Assembly (NCBI GenBank): GCA_025024175.1
Contig: QCXZ01000064.1
Span: 3,782,001-3,846,000, forward strand
Reading direction: 5' to 3'
DNA length: 64,000 nucleotides
Source of the DNA: Rhyzopertha dominica
Lineage: Eukaryota > Arthropoda > Insecta > Coleoptera > Bostrichidae
The notes under the pieces are model-generated. The model ran no database searches and had not been told where the DNA came from. It saw only the letters and a program-made list of their open reading frames with translations. Below are positions 1 through 11,487 of the stretch, in pieces (within the stretch, counting starts at the first letter, position 1; every line of letters begins with the position of its first letter). Both the position numbers and the translations under genes were made by a program.

Positions 1-585
1 GTCCCGTTTTTTGTTGGGTGTCATTTAGCAACATAGCATTTGACTTTATAATAGTAATAGATGGCTTCATTCAATCCCACACAATGCATAATATAAGGAT
101 AAATTTGTATGATAACGAATGCCCTACTCTAGTATATTTCCAGGTAGAAGTTCAGGGCATTTTTCTTTCCTTGAAGAACCACTGTTATTGTGAAAGCAAA
201 CGAGTCATCCAACGCTGGGAATAGCGCATGACGAGTACCGATTTCGAGGGCTTGAAAAAGAAACCTACTTTTTGTGCTGCTAGAAAAAGGATCTACACCG
301 TGTGGAGCTGATAAGGTCAGTACTTTCCGTATTTTTACTTATAACTTGATGAACACTAACGCGGACGCTTAGATAGAAGTTTTTGATCAACTGGATCACT
401 ATAAATAAAAATCCACCGAATTCCGACTAGAAATTCTGACTTTAACTTCAGTATTTATGCCTCGTCGTCAAATCGTAGGTTCCTGCGCCAGGCTTGTTTT
501 GCTTTCATTTGTTTTAAACTGAAGTTTGACATGTGATAAGGTGTAATTAGTGCAATAATAACGTGTTCATTGATAAAACTGAAAT
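1..585. other. No gene recognised
   Basis: AT-rich sequence upstream of the first transposase. No coding similarity is seen. The expected left inverted repeat of the Tc1-like element at 586 should lie in the right half of this stretch, but I could not match it to the candidate right end near 1839, so that end is either diverged or lost. Confidence 0.5.
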
Positions 586-1610
586 ATGGAGCGTCGACAT
601 TTGACTAGGGATGAAATGTTGTGTGCTGTTGACATGTTAGAGGGGGGTTGTGCTCAAATTCAAGTTGCGATTGCATTTGCCACTTCAAAGAGCGTAATCT
701 GTAGACTTTGGCGAAGGTACCAAGAAACAGGCGATGTGGCCGAAAGGCACACAGGTCCTAGACGCGTTACAGTACCACCCCAGGACCGGAACATTATTAT
801 TGAGGCCAGGCGTCATCCAGAAACTACGGCAAGGGAGATTGTTTCTCGTCTCCAGAACTTAGATGGGGTCACAGTTTCAGACCAAACTGTCAGAAACCGT
901 CTACGTGAAGCAGGTCTACACAGTCGTCGTCCAATTACAGTTCGTGCATTACGCAGGAGCAATCGCGACCGTCGTTTACAATGGGCTCAAGAACATGTGA
1001 ACTGGATTGAACCACAATGGGGTAATGTTCTCTTCACGCGGATGACTCTAGGTTTGGGTTCAGGCTAGATAGCGAAAGAGTAAGGATTTGGCGTGGAAAG
1101 GGTGAATTAGAGAGGATCAGGCACTTTCAGGAGGCCCATATGTACAGAGGAGGATCTGTCATGGTTTGGGGCAGTATCATTCTCCACCAAAAAACAGACC
1201 ACGTCTGCATCGATACAACAATGACTCAGGATCGATACATTGAGCAAGTTCTAAAACCTGTTGTTCAACCATTCGCATATGCTGCCGGGCCAGATTTACT
1301 GTATATGAATGACAATGCACGACCACATATTGGTCAGAGAGTAACTACCTGGTTGGCTGATGAACAGATTCGTGTTCTTCCATGGCCTTCTCAATCGCCA
1401 GACATGAATCCTATTGAGCATGTGTGGGACATGCTTCAAAGAAGGTTAACACCACTTATTCCGAATATCCATAACCGTCGTGATTTTGAAAATCTCTTGG
1501 GGGAGCAATTGAATTTGATTCCACAAGAAGCCATTGATCGATGCATTTTGAGCATGCCTAGGAGATGTCAGGCCATTATTAATTCTCGAGGTGCTAACAC
1601 AGTGTACTAG
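586..1610 (+). pseudogene. Tc1-like (DD34E) transposase, one frameshift
   Basis: Cut-and-paste transposase of the IS630-Tc1-mariner superfamily. It would bind terminal inverted repeats and insert at TA. Residues 1-160 (586-1068) are the paired-like double helix-turn-helix DNA-binding region, with the start at MERRHLTRDEM. The catalytic core resumes in another frame (open 1041-1610). One extra or missing base near 1037-1041 breaks the motif that holds the first catalytic Asp (FTDDSRFGF). The second Asp is in MNDNARPH, and the Glu of SPDMNPIEHVW lies exactly 34 residues later, which defines DD34E. The joined length of about 340 aa is normal for the family. Apart from the one frameshift the gene is open, so the copy is fairly young. 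The family call is firm; the copy is not functional as sequenced. Confidence 0.92.
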
Positions 1611-1794
1611 GCTCACTAAGATATTGAAGATAACTCTGTATTTTTGAATTTTGTTGTGTTCGTGTGTTGTAATTCATTATTATGAAATGTATCTTTCGGA
1701 AAATTTTAGTTAATTTGTATTTAATTACCAATAACATTTCTAATTCTTGTCTAATTTTTTATACAAGTTGCAGTTGCAAGTATTGTTAACATTA

Positions 1795-1839
1795 GAATAG
1801 GTCCAAATTTAATGAAAGCCCAGACCATTTTGAGCAGTG
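1795..1839. repeat. Candidate right terminal repeat of Tc1-like element
   Basis: Read on the minus strand, the sequence begins TA then CACTGCTCAAAATGG at 1839-1825, which resembles the CACTG-type termini of many insect Tc1 elements. It lies 230 bp after the transposase stop. No matching left end was found, so this rests on position and general resemblance. Confidence 0.35.
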
Positions 1840-1841
1840 TA

Positions 1842-2890
1842 GTTTTACAGCGGTCTGTGCTTGAGTGTCGAAAATTAGGGCAAATGTTAAATACACCAGT
1901 AAGTTGTATTCGCAGAATATTTCTGGTGCCATAATAACTACACAAGAGTTGAGGATCAGGATAGACTATCGATACCATGTCAGGTCAGGGCCACGAGAAA
2001 GCCACAGTTTTAGTGATTTCGTAAACTTACTAACAGAAAGACAAATGTGGTATACCTTAAACAAGACACTCATAAAAAAGGTATGTTTATGACGACGAAT
2101 ATATAAAGTATCTTTATGCCTCACCATCCGTTCTATATCTAATTTTTTTAAACAAATGTGGTGCTACTTTTTCCTTTATTGTTTTCGTATATAGATAGGC
2201 TGACTGGTAAAACTATAGACCAGTTGAAATAAACATAATAAGTCGATAAATTATCAATAAATCCAAATGTCGTCCAACATTTATTATAGCTTAATTTTGT
2301 TTTCAATATAGTTAAAAGTCCTTAAAGATCTGGAAATTGCTCAAATAAAGGAATTTGCAAACTTCATTGGTGTTTTGCATAAAAATTGTAAACATTTAGC
2401 ATACTCGGGGATATATATGTTTAATCAATGGTTTTCAGCAAGGATATTAAATTTGTTAAATGCCTTGTAAGTGGTAATAACAAAAATGATAAAAATTAAT
2501 ATTTTCGAAAATAAATTATTTGATAAAATGTATATTGCTTCGCAAAAGTATTAAAAATACGAAGAAAGCATTGTACACATTTGAAATTGGTAGACTGCAT
2601 GCAACAGTTATTGGATTAGAATATGAGTTTGAATGTAGAAGAACAATTTTTGGTACTTGCAATTGTCTTAAAAATGATTACTTTTATTAAAAATTTTAAT
2701 GTGAAAGGACATAATTGAAGTACACATTGGTAGTTTTATACCAAAAGTCATTGTAGTGGGTCGCCAAGAAGTTTGTTAAAAGAAATGCACAACCATCTTG
2801 TTTTGCTAAAAAGATAACAGAATGCAATCGCAAGCTTCTAATTTAATAATCATCAGATATTCAGAAAATAAGACTGAAGTTATTTTTATC
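1842..2890. other. AT-rich stretch, no gene recognised
   Basis: Low-complexity, AT-rich sequence with only short chance reading frames on both strands. No transposon domain, tRNA or tandem array was seen. Confidence 0.5.
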
Positions 2891-2899
2891 GGGGAGCGA

Positions 2900-3260
2900 A
2901 CATAACACATTTTCAGTGGACAAAGGCAACATCCGTGTGATTGAAAGCAATCAAACGAGTTCGGTTCTGATAACTAAATCGAATTAACCTTATGGAGTTA
3001 CATCCGTAAACATAGCCGGTTTGCTGCAACTTACGTTATTACGTTGTCAGAATTAGTTAGCTGCTTAGGCCACTCCGCAGAGATATATCGGAGGTTGGAA
3101 ATGAATCCGTGGCAGGAAATTGCCTCGGCCACACTTCCGAAGGGGCGAGCCAGCAAATAAACTCGTTTGAGTGCTGTATTTAGTTTACTTCAGCCTCAGA
3201 CTGCTGGTGTACAACGCGGCAGCCAAGGATTTGTTACTCATTTGGTGTTTACTCCAACAG
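2900..3260. other. GC-richer non-coding island
   Basis: This block is visibly more GC-rich and more complex than its AT-rich flanks and holds no sustained ORF. It includes several CG-containing words (for example GGGGCGAGCC near 3145). It resembles no transposon in the window. It could be conserved regulatory DNA, or an old repeat I cannot recognise. Confidence 0.3.
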
Positions 3261-3328
3261 ATTGGCACTATATATCTGGAGTAAATTGTCAATAGTTGTA
3301 CTAGATGAACATGTAATATTAAAATATA

Positions 3329-3560
3329 TCCAGGGTCGCTACAAAGAATGGAACCAGCAGGATATGTGTTTGGTTCGACCGATTTTTCTGAAATTGCATT
3401 TTCTTGATTTTTTTCAACTCCGTGTCAGTTCTTCTTTCCGAGATATTGGCGCAAGTTGTATTTTTTTAACGAGAAGGGGGGGCAAAAGACATATCATTGA
3501 AAAGGATATTTTTACCTGTTTTCAACAATGTATCACACTTGTACAATTTATTGTTTCTGA
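3329..3560 (+). mobile_element. Solo end of a DD41D-type transposon
   Basis: Starting 11 nt after a TA at 3327-3328, the sequence GCTACAAAGAATGGAACCAG matches the two ends of the element at 33254-34740 (GCTACAAAGTATGGAGCCAG and GCTACAAAGTATAGATCCAG). The match continues through the interior side of that element's right end, including a shared TCATTGAAAAGGATATTT near 3494. The rest of the element is missing, so this is a one-ended fragment. The short reading frame here (3262-3576) crosses the boundary and is not a gene. Confidence 0.75.
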
Positions 3561-3831
3561 GTTGAGAAAAGAGTAAATACAATAATTGAGCCTGACAAAG
3601 AACGAAAAGAACGAAAACAATTTTCTTTATCGTTAAAATGGACAAAAAAGCCAGGTATTACCATTTTTCCTTGACTGGTGATAGTTTTCGTCTAGTTTGA
3701 TCATTTTTGATGTCACTTTGAACGTTGACAACGGTCTTTATTTCATTTTCTGTGATGATTTGCTCTTCTAAAGTAGTAGGTGCATGCTTAGTTAAAGTAT
3801 CAAGCAACGAACTATGGGACTGACTTATGCA

Positions 3832-3924
3832 GAGGGTTTTACAGCTTGATGGTCGGCCGTCGTAAACTATTGTATTGTAAATGAGGGTTTTTACAACCTT
3901 ATTGTCGGCCGTCCTAAACTATTG
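3832..3924. repeat. Two-copy tandem repeat, 51 bp period
   Basis: 3832-3872 and 3883-3924 are two similar copies ending in the shared core TCGGCCGTC(G/C)TAAACTATTG. The core is GC-rich in an AT-rich setting. No function can be assigned. Confidence 0.8.
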
Positions 3925-4334
3925 GGATTAGTGGCATGCTTCAAAGTATTCAAAAAAATCTTGTGGGATAAACTTTTAACTTTTCCACTATAATCTGTTT
4001 TTTTTGTGATAATTTAGCAATTAATAAAACATAGAAGCTTTTATAACAAATTTTATTTAATGCAGACATGATGCTAACTGGCGCGACCCGCGATCTATTT
4101 TTATGTTATACTTTATTGGGTTTAAATTTCCGATGTATAAAATTAAAGCCTTTGCATGTCATAACGAAATTATACAAATTTAATATAAAAACATACAAAT
4201 TAGTAAGTAGAAAATTATTTACATTTGTCAGAAAATATTTACAATAGTGCACAATAAAATTTATGCACGGTATCGATTATGTTCATTATACCTTGTTAAT
4301 AAGCAAATTATACGAGTCACAGACTAAAAAAAAG
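3925..4334. other. No gene recognised
   Basis: AT-rich sequence between the small tandem repeat and the minus-strand transposase remnant. Nothing else can be supported. Confidence 0.45.
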
Positions 4335-4870
4335 TTACTCACTATCACTTTCACTGCTAAAATCATGATGAACTTCTATTATTAATTCTTGTACATGATT
4401 CGCTCTGTACTGATTTTCAATGTCCAGTATATGCCGCACTGAATTTCTCCATGCACCGACACTTGTTATTTCAGCTTCGTGTCGAATTTTTATTTATTGT
4501 TAAATATCCCACCGGTGTTTCCTCGTCGAATTCTTTATTTCAACTGCCCCTATTAATTTCAATGGGGTTGAAAATGCAATGATATGGGAGTAATCGTAGA
4601 ATGGTGTGCCCACATTTCTTCGAAAATTTTTTTGTGCCAAGCACTTCCAACAATTATTTTTATGTGTAGTCCTCTTCGAAATATAAATCTTCGTTTCTTA
4701 AAAACTCTTGAATGGATGCCTTATTAGTTGTTATTGGAATTTTATCCAGTTATTTCGAATGGTAACTAGCGTTGTCCATTACTGTGACGCTGTTTGGTGG
4801 CAATTTGGGCAATAAAATGTTTTTGAACCAATTTTNAANCACTTCCGGATTCATATCAGAATGATAATCG
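4335..4870 (-). pseudogene. C-terminal half of a DDE_3-type transposase
   Basis: Read right to left, this is the second half of an IS630/Tc1-like transposase of the kind carrying a YH..MN signature followed by MDNASYHS, which holds the second catalytic Asp. Visible order: YHSDMNPEV near 4855, NWFKNILLPKLPP, VMDNASYHS, a decayed block around HFNPIEL that should hold the Glu, and a tail ending in an acidic Ser-rich SSESDSE with a stop at 4335-4337. Several stops and frame changes make it dead. Two N bases fall at 4836 and 4839. The N-terminal half is absent. The sequence abuts a different transposase remnant at about 4900. A degenerate N-terminal half of the same type lies at 51440-51890. Confidence 0.75.
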
Positions 4871-4879
4871 GTTTAAAAT

Positions 4880-5729
4880 CAGTAATATTCTATTTGACTA
4901 GCTGCCCTACGAAATATATTTGTCACAAATTAATTGAACTTCCTTCCTATCCATCGTTTAGGCAAAACCAAATCAAGATGATTTCGCACTATTTTATGTT
5001 AATGCGCAGGTGCCCCATCTTGTTGGAACCATAGATATTGTCTTACTTGTAAATTTACATTTTGGAGAAGTACCGGTAAAATGTTTCTTAAAAAATGTAG
5101 ATAAGTATTGCCGTTTAAACTATCGCGAAAAAAATGAGGGCCAACAATTTGATTCCCCAATATTCTGCACCACACATTCGTCGAGTAGATAGTTTGAAAA
5201 TGTCCTTCTCGAATCCAACGTGGATTTTTTGCGCATATTGCATGTTATGTTTGCTAACTCCACCATTATTAGAAAATCTTGCTTCATCTGAGAAGCAAAT
5301 GTTGTCATAAAATCTCACATTCAAATTCTGGTGTTACCGGAAAAAGTTACAAAAAAACTGTCTTTTAGGATAGTCTGTCTCCTTTAAGGCCTGAACCAAT
5401 TGCAAGTGATACGGATGAAATTGATTGCCTTTAATTATTCGGTGTACTAAAGACAGACTAACACAGGTTGCTCTTGAGACTACCCTTTGACTAATATGAG
5501 GATTTTCGTCAATCATTTCCAATACTCTAATTTCATTGTCAGGGCCTGTTGCTATTCTTTCTCTTGACTTTTTCAGTGGTGGCCAGTTTGTCCTTAAAGT
5601 TAATTCAAGTCTCTTGAAAATTGTATCGGCAGGAGCTCTTCTATTTGGAAAACGTTGTCTGTATAAACGGGCAGCAACGGAAGCATTTTTCTTGCATTCA
5701 CCATAAATCAAACTCATATTTTTTTTCAT
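4880..5729 (-). pseudogene. DD41D-type transposase, N-terminal two thirds
   Basis: Minus-strand transposase remnant. It begins MKKNMSLIYGECKKN at 5729 with the helix-turn-helix region usual for this group (YRQRFPNRRAP, then HISQRVVSRATCVSLSLVHR and a HPYHLQLVQAL linker). The core follows in a shifted frame: NICFSDEARF with the first Asp at about 5290, then NVWCRILGNQIVGPHF, then WFQQDGAPAH with the second Asp at about 5025, immediately followed by a stop. A trace of RWIGRK at about 4950 is the last recognisable piece. The block with the third Asp is lost where the neighbouring remnant begins. Same superfamily branch as 24011-25080 and 33470-34464, but a different family. Confidence 0.85.
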
Positions 5730-5854
5730 TTGAATACAATTTGACTTTTAATAAATACAGTGACAGTAACCATAGCGCATAGCCGTCATGGACTCTAACT
5801 AACCACATTCGCTATGAGAATGTATTTTGGGTTGCATTTTTAATTTCGTCAGAC

Positions 5855-5890
5855 TCATTATCATTCGTGGAACATCCTGTATATAATTGT
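5855..5890 (-). repeat. Candidate 5' terminus of the 4880-5729 element
   Basis: On the minus strand TATACAGGATGTTCCACGAA begins near 5884, about 155 bp upstream of the transposase start. Ends of the form ACAGGGTGTTCC are common in this superfamily. The opposite end is gone, so the boundary cannot be confirmed by pairing. Confidence 0.45.
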
Positions 5891-5984
5891 AACTGTATTA
5901 TTTGAATGAAGATTATTATTATTATTTTTAGTCTTCGGTTTTCTCTTTGGATGTGCTCAGCATTTATCTCCCGTCATAAATATA

Positions 5985-6400
5985 CCTAAACGAATAACGC
6001 TTAAAACGTGGCACCCTTTTCCACACCAGGCATGAACGATAGAAATGAAATAAAAGCAAGTCACGAAGCAGGCGAGTTTTCCTGCCGATATCCGGGAGAA
6101 AAGTTATCCGGGTCGTCCCGTGATAATTCCGGCACGGTTAAAAATGTTAAAGACGAAGTGGTTTCTATTAAAGTCGCGAAGAAGTATAAATTGAGGGGGC
6201 GCGGTCGATGACCGAAAACTGCTTTGCCTGCTGCAAGAACACCCCGGGAAATATGATAAAATAAACGAAGTTTTTCGCCGAGGTAAACTCCTTATAAATA
6301 TTGGGTAGAAGTTTCTCTGAAAACTTGAGGAGCCAGCCGTGTCGCCCGGCTCAGCTCGCGATGATTTACGTGTTTCGTATAAAACCGCCTTTATGGTCTG
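5985..6400. other. GC-richer non-coding island
   Basis: A block with many CG words (GTCGTCCCGTG, GGGGGCGCGGTCGATG, GTCGCCCGGC). A 67-codon frame at 6008-6211 and a 111-codon frame on the other strand overlap here, but neither resembles a known protein and high GC lengthens chance frames. Candidate regulatory sequence or unrecognised exon; I favour non-coding. Confidence 0.3.
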
Positions 6401-6409
6401 AGGAACTAG

Positions 6410-7370
6410 TACTTCATACTTGTCTTTTCGGTTTATCACAATTGGGTATTAACATTTTTTTTTGAAAATTACGTAAAATGAATCTTGAAGTGCATAAATA
6501 TTCTACGCCATGTTTAAAAAAACAAAAAATATATTTGTAAGTAGAGAATTTCAGGTCTGAAATTCGAATCTTAGGAGTCACCGCCAAAACGCTTCTATCC
6601 AAGGTTATTCAACTCGTGACGTCGAGTGTCATGTAAACATAGTTTTACAAGCATCTATTATGTATGGAGGACAAAACAATTGTTGTACATGTACATGGCT
6701 TTAAGAGTACTTCAGTCAGTACCGCTAACAAAATTTTTGTAACCGTTGCTCGAGATTATCAACGTATGAAAAAGTTGTTTAAGGCCCCTAGATGTGATAT
6801 GCCGAAATCGTAAAGTTTGTTTTTCTATCGTGAAGATCATCTTAATTCTTACTGTAAGTTTTATTATTCTTTTTGGGGTTATAAGTGTTTACCATTCAGT
6901 TTCCATTTTGTTATAGCTTGAAGAGGATATAAAAAATTATATGCGTTTTAAGTTGATAGAGGGAAATGTTATAATAAAGAACGACGTTGTTCCCCATATA
7001 GTCGACTGTTAGCCAGACCGGAAACGAGCCGCAAGAGTCCAAAAAATAAATGGCAATTTATATTTATTCTGACCTCTAAAATAAATGTCAAGTTTGGGGT
7101 ACGTTTTTGATCCTTACATTTTTATGTTTACAAATGGTATATTTCCAACAATCCATTGTGATCAAATTTTCAATGCTACGTTAATTTGATAAAAAGTTCA
7201 CTTATGCTGTTGCTTTTACGTTTCTTTCTCCGCCGCGATGAACCGGTCGTCGCTGTTCACAAATTCCATAACAATGAACATGCCTTCATAAGTCNCAGCT
7301 GTTTTGTGGATTAGACGCTACCTGTTAATATGCAATTTAATAAAATATAAATACATGGCAAATACCCAGT
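6410..7370. other. No gene recognised; one small ORF at 6664-6813
   Basis: AT-rich sequence. A 49-codon frame opens with MEDKTIVVHVHGFK at 6664 and stops at 6811-6813. It has no recognisable domain and no upstream reading-frame extension beyond 6643. I regard it as probably a chance ORF. Confidence 0.4.
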
Positions 7371-7385
7371 TGGAATTATTTATTA

Positions 7386-7690
7386 TAATATAGTAGCAAT
7401 AGTAAGGCTTTATTCAGAAAATTAAGAAAATTGAACACAATTATGTTGTAGAATGAATAGTCGAGTTTTTTGGACGCTATTAAATAATATTAGCAAAACA
7501 CTGTCTTGTTCTTGATCAAAAGTCAAAAATGTAATATAAACTATTTCTTTTCCCACACCACACAACCGTGTATCTATCGTTACGTTATGTCAAAATGTTT
7601 TAAGTGTTTTTAATTTAGTTATACTTGTTAGGTCACTGAAGAAGGCCGCTTGACGGTTCAAATGCTGGGATTTGCAAAAAGGGTAGTTAC
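7386..7690 (+). mobile_element. 3' end of a Penelope-like element (family of 37015-37880)
   Basis: The sequence matches the reverse complement of 37020-37190. Shared blocks are GTAGCAATAGTAA, CTTTTCCCACACCAC, ATTTAGTTATA and GAAGAAGGNC near 7640. Compared with that copy it carries about 115 bp extra after 7398. A hammerhead-like CTGAAGA core lies at 7636-7642, but the second conserved box has decayed from GAAA to CAAA. No coding part remains. Confidence 0.6.
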
Positions 7691-7720
7691 ACCTCAATTT
7701 CACCCCCTTCCCAATAGCCT

Positions 7721-7740
7721 ACCCTGGTTCGAACCAGGGT
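7721..7740. repeat. Perfect 20-nt palindrome
   Basis: ACCCTGGTTCGAACCAGGGT reads the same on both strands. It contains a tRNA B-box-like GGTTCGAACC, but no A box or cloverleaf is found around it. Confidence 0.85.
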
Positions 7741-9355
7741 GAACTTTAATAGCAAGTTTTTGGATGTATCCTTTAAACTCTTCATCAACTATATCGTTAG
7801 AGAAATTTGGTCTACAATTTTGTAACAAGTGATCAAAATTAAACTAATTAGAAATTTTTAAATGACTAAAATTGAACAATTCTAAATTATTCACTTCTCC
7901 CATTCTTTTTTTTTAGTTGAACGCTAATTTTTATGTTGCTGGTTAGAAAGTTGCTTTCTACTTTCAGTCAAGATTGCTTGGTTAGATTTTTAATTTCATT
8001 TGGTACTGAGGTTATCTTACTAGCCAAAAGCGCTTTATCTATTAATAAAATATTGTGGATTAAACTTGGCGAGACTTATTTAACAAAAATAATAATTAGT
8101 ATCAGTGCTCAGGTGCATAGTGTACTTGTTCAAAGCCCTCCAAATAGAAATGAGCAACTCCACATTAATAATGGTAGGCTAATAATTTCGAAGCACCATT
8201 CGGAAGCTGTAATAATATAACAATAATAGTACTAGAAACGGCTGCAGATTACGCAAATAAAGGGTATCGACTAAATAATCTAATCTCCATTCTGTATAGC
8301 ATAGTGCCCTGGTATACCATATTGTTACAGGTTACACCAATATTCAGTTCAAAACTCGAAAACCATTGCAATATGACAGCTACATGTGCTGTAATAAATT
8401 AACACTTTGCAAAGTGCTATTTAAAACTAACTCAACATATCAATTAACCAACATATTTTCCAAACGCTTAGCAATATTTTATGTCAATCTACAGTTATTG
8501 GTGCGGTACATCCTATCATCACCTTTTGAACACGCGAATTATATGTAACAATCTCTACACCTTAAGGTGAGTTACCTGAACTCAGGAATAGGGTTTCAAC
8601 ATTAAAAAGCTATAAGTATTGTGTCTAAAGACCCTATTGATGTTAAAGCTTATAAAGGCTTCTTTCTAAATATAAAACCAAAAAGAATACTTATGACCAA
8701 TTCTCAGGTAATTCAGTTAATAAATCTACAAATGCCTGGAGAAAAAAGTAAATACCGACAACAACTTCTTATGCTCTATAGCAAGAAAAATAGTATTTTC
8801 GGAGATATTTAGGAAAACCGTTTTTGAAGTAACGCTTTTTTGCTAATATCTTCTAAACAGTTTGCTCCACCTAAAATTTATTTATTTATTGGAAAGAATA
8901 ATTCTAATCACATACTACAACGAACAAAAATAAAAATTATCAAGAAGGGTATTGCCCCCTCATTTTCACTTTCTTCCCGATACCCTATTTATCTCAAAAA
9001 CAAAAAGCTCGCTTTGTGTAGTTAGGATTTATATGTATGCCAAATTTCCAGTTCATATGTTAAGTCTTTCGAAAGTTATCCCGTCCACAAACAAAAGCAC
9101 AGACATACAGAGAAGAATTTTATTTTGCTCAAATTCTTTTACGTTTTCGCCATTTTAAAGCGATTGAGCAAATACAAATTTTTAAAACTTTTTTTCGCGA
9201 TACAACATATACCCATCCGTTGGATGTGGAAGTAATTGAGTATTTTCTAAAGAATACTAAATTTAATTTTCAGAGAATTCAGCTTAAAGACCTTAATTAC
9301 TATAGCAGACTGGTCCTGTATAATTAATTCTACTCTGGACTGTGTAAAAGTATCT
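7741..9355. other. No gene recognised
   Basis: AT-rich DNA with several 60-95 codon frames (7933-8220, 8366-8548, 8621-8812, 8952-9158) of low-complexity, AT-driven composition and no domain. None is supported as a gene. Confidence 0.45.
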
Positions 9356-9359
9356 ATCA

Positions 9360-9800
9360 CCACCTCCGTCTAGCATAAGATCTTTGCCGAAAATGACGAC
9401 GCGGAAAGGTTTTCCCATCCTAATTTATTCCTTTCTCCTTCGACAGGACGATTGTCTTGGACCAAGGTCTACGCACTGATCCCTTAGAAATGGGTCATCG
9501 TTATTCACCCCGAAAAGAAATTGATGTACTTTTTGCTGACGTCCACTATAAATCAGGGAGACCAGGAGAAATTCCGGCAGATTAGTAAACATCTTTTTAC
9601 AAGTAGCTCGCGAACATCTTTCGCCCTTATCCGCTAACAAGAAGCTGTCGGAGTGGCTATAATGGAAAGAAAAACCATCGGGCTGCACGCGGAATAAGTT
9701 TTTGTTAAGCGGATCGTTCGCGTGTTGTCTCAAGATTAAACTTAATGAGCAAATAAGGTTTTGCGCTTAGTGCGGGCGGAACAAGTGCTCAAAATGTTTT
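9360..9800. other. GC-richer non-coding island
   Basis: More complex block with CG words (GACGACGCGGAAAGG, TTTCGCCCTTATCCGCTAAC). A TTATCCGCTAA word recurs in the island at 19380-19830. A 102-codon minus frame covers 9425-9733 but shows no family resemblance. Candidate regulatory DNA. Confidence 0.3.
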
Positions 9801-10402
9801 GGGAGATCATAAGCGGGGTACTCCATTTTGTACAATTTGAAACAATACGTACACCATTCATTAAAATGGCTTTAGGTAGGAATATAAATTGCAAATTCGT
9901 NCTAGTACAGGATTTCGTTCATTATAGCATTATAGCTTTGATGACATGTAATACGAGGGGAGATCATTATTTATGGTCCCTGATACAGTAGGCGTTGACT
10001 GACAGTGATATTCTTTGACATATTAAAAGTTTATTTATTTGTTGTGACACTTCTTCAATAACAGTCTTGTCATTTTTTGTCTGTTAAAATAATTTAGAAT
10101 TTACGAGAAGGTTTTTGAATAATTTTCTACAATGGAAAACTGAGATAGGCGCAGTTATAAAATATTTGCAAAAGGTTGTCGGCAAAAGAAATTCATGATA
10201 TGGTGGGTGTTTCAGGTGAGAATGCTCCTTCTTACCAAGTGGTAACGTGTGAACATGCAAAAAGTGCCGGACGACCAGTAACTGTCACTATTCAGGAAAA
10301 TGTGAATCATGTACATGACATGGTAATGGCAAATAGGCGAATTACCAATCGTTGGATAGCTGAAATTACAGACTTTTCATATGACACAATAGAAAAAATA
10401 TT

Positions 10403-11487
10403 AATAATAATAATAATAATAATAATATGTTTATTCACGGTGAAGCCTTTACATAAAACAGTTACATGTAACACAAATAGGTATCCAGTTGTCTAAGTCA
10501 TAATAAGAATTTACATCAATTCGCGCTTGGCCCAGAGTTTAAATTTAGAAAAGGAATCAATAAAGAAATCTACATTTCCAGAAACACAGTTACAGCTAGC
10601 TAACATACTATTTAAAAGCGAATTTTGTAAATAATTCGTATCACAAGTATTTATATAAAATAGCGGAGTATTTCTAGTATTATATTTAGGAACGTTAAAA
10701 CTGACAGATTCAAGTATCTGTGTAGCATCACGCATATTATGCAAAATTTTGTACATAAAACAGACTTTGAAGTAATGTCTACGATTACTTAAATTATCCA
10801 ACCTAACATAAGCTTTACACAACTCAATGGAGCCACGGATTTTCCAAGGTATTCTGCACAAGATAAACCGGACAAACCTATTCTGTACAGATTCAATTCT
10901 GTCAATGTGTATTTTATAAGACGGAGCCCAAATAATGCTTCCATGTTCCAAAGTTGACCGCACCAAACTAACGTACAAAATATTTACAGTTCGAATACCA
11001 TGAAAATCCCTGGAGAAACTCTTTACACAGCCTAAAACTCTGTTAGCCTTACAGACTATATATTCGATAGGCGAGATAAAAGTCAATTTGGTGTCAAGCA
11101 GTATGCCTAAGTCTTGCACAGTAGCAACAACTTTTATACGTCTGCTGTTAACAGTATACAAGGGAGGTGAAGGTTCAGTTTCATGACAAGCAGATAGCCT
11201 GATACTTATCATAATTTAACATCATTAAATTATCATGGCACCAGTTAGAAACTAATATCAAGTCATTTTGAAGTAGTTCAATATCGTCACAATTAGCAAT
11301 AGCTCTATAAATCTTGAGGTCATCAGCAAATAATGAAAAACGACACCTTGATTTTGAAGATATATTATTTATATACACCGAGAAAAGCAAAGGACCCAGC
11401 ACAGATCTCTGAGTGATTCCAGAAGGTATACACTGTATATTTGATATATGGTTACAAACTTTTACTTATTTTACTTACTACTAACAG
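10403..11487 (-). mobile_element. 5'-truncated non-LTR retrotransposon in mariner
   Basis: Inserted on the minus strand into the mariner transposase. Its 3' end is an (AAT)n tract at 10403-10426 (plus strand), typical of I/Jockey/CR1-like elements with simple-repeat tails. ATATT at 10398-10402 and again at 11488-11492 is a plausible target-site duplication, and skipping the insert restores the mariner reading order. The 5' part, including endonuclease and most of the RT palm, is missing. Confidence 0.85.
10511..11460 (-). pseudogene. Non-LTR reverse transcriptase, C-terminal part
   Basis: Begins inside RT motif 4-5 with SGITQRSVLGPLLFSVYIN at about 11450. The catalytic box is FADDLKIYR (11300-11330), followed by LQNDLILVSNWC and LNYDKYQAICLS. 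One frame change at about 11200 leads into the thumb and C-terminal region (LGILLDTKLTF, then VSLVRSTLEHGSIIWAPSY), which ends at the stop at 10511-10513. The YADD box is altered to FADD, which also occurs in active elements. The C-terminus carries no RNase H domain. Truncated, hence non-functional. Confidence 0.88.

Noticed and set aside
3262..3576. 104-codon plus frame
   Set aside because: It crosses the boundary of a solo transposon end at 3329 and is made largely of its non-coding terminal sequence.
5115..5324. Two overlapping minus frames that looked like separate genes
   Set aside because: They are two frames of one frameshifted transposase.
6008..6439. Overlapping 67- and 111-codon frames in a GC-rich block
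   Set aside because: High GC lengthens frames on both strands at once; neither product resembles a family.
7721..7740. tRNA gene suggested by a B-box-like GGTTCGAACC
   Set aside because: The motif is part of a perfect palindrome and there is no A box, anticodon arm or acceptor stem around it.
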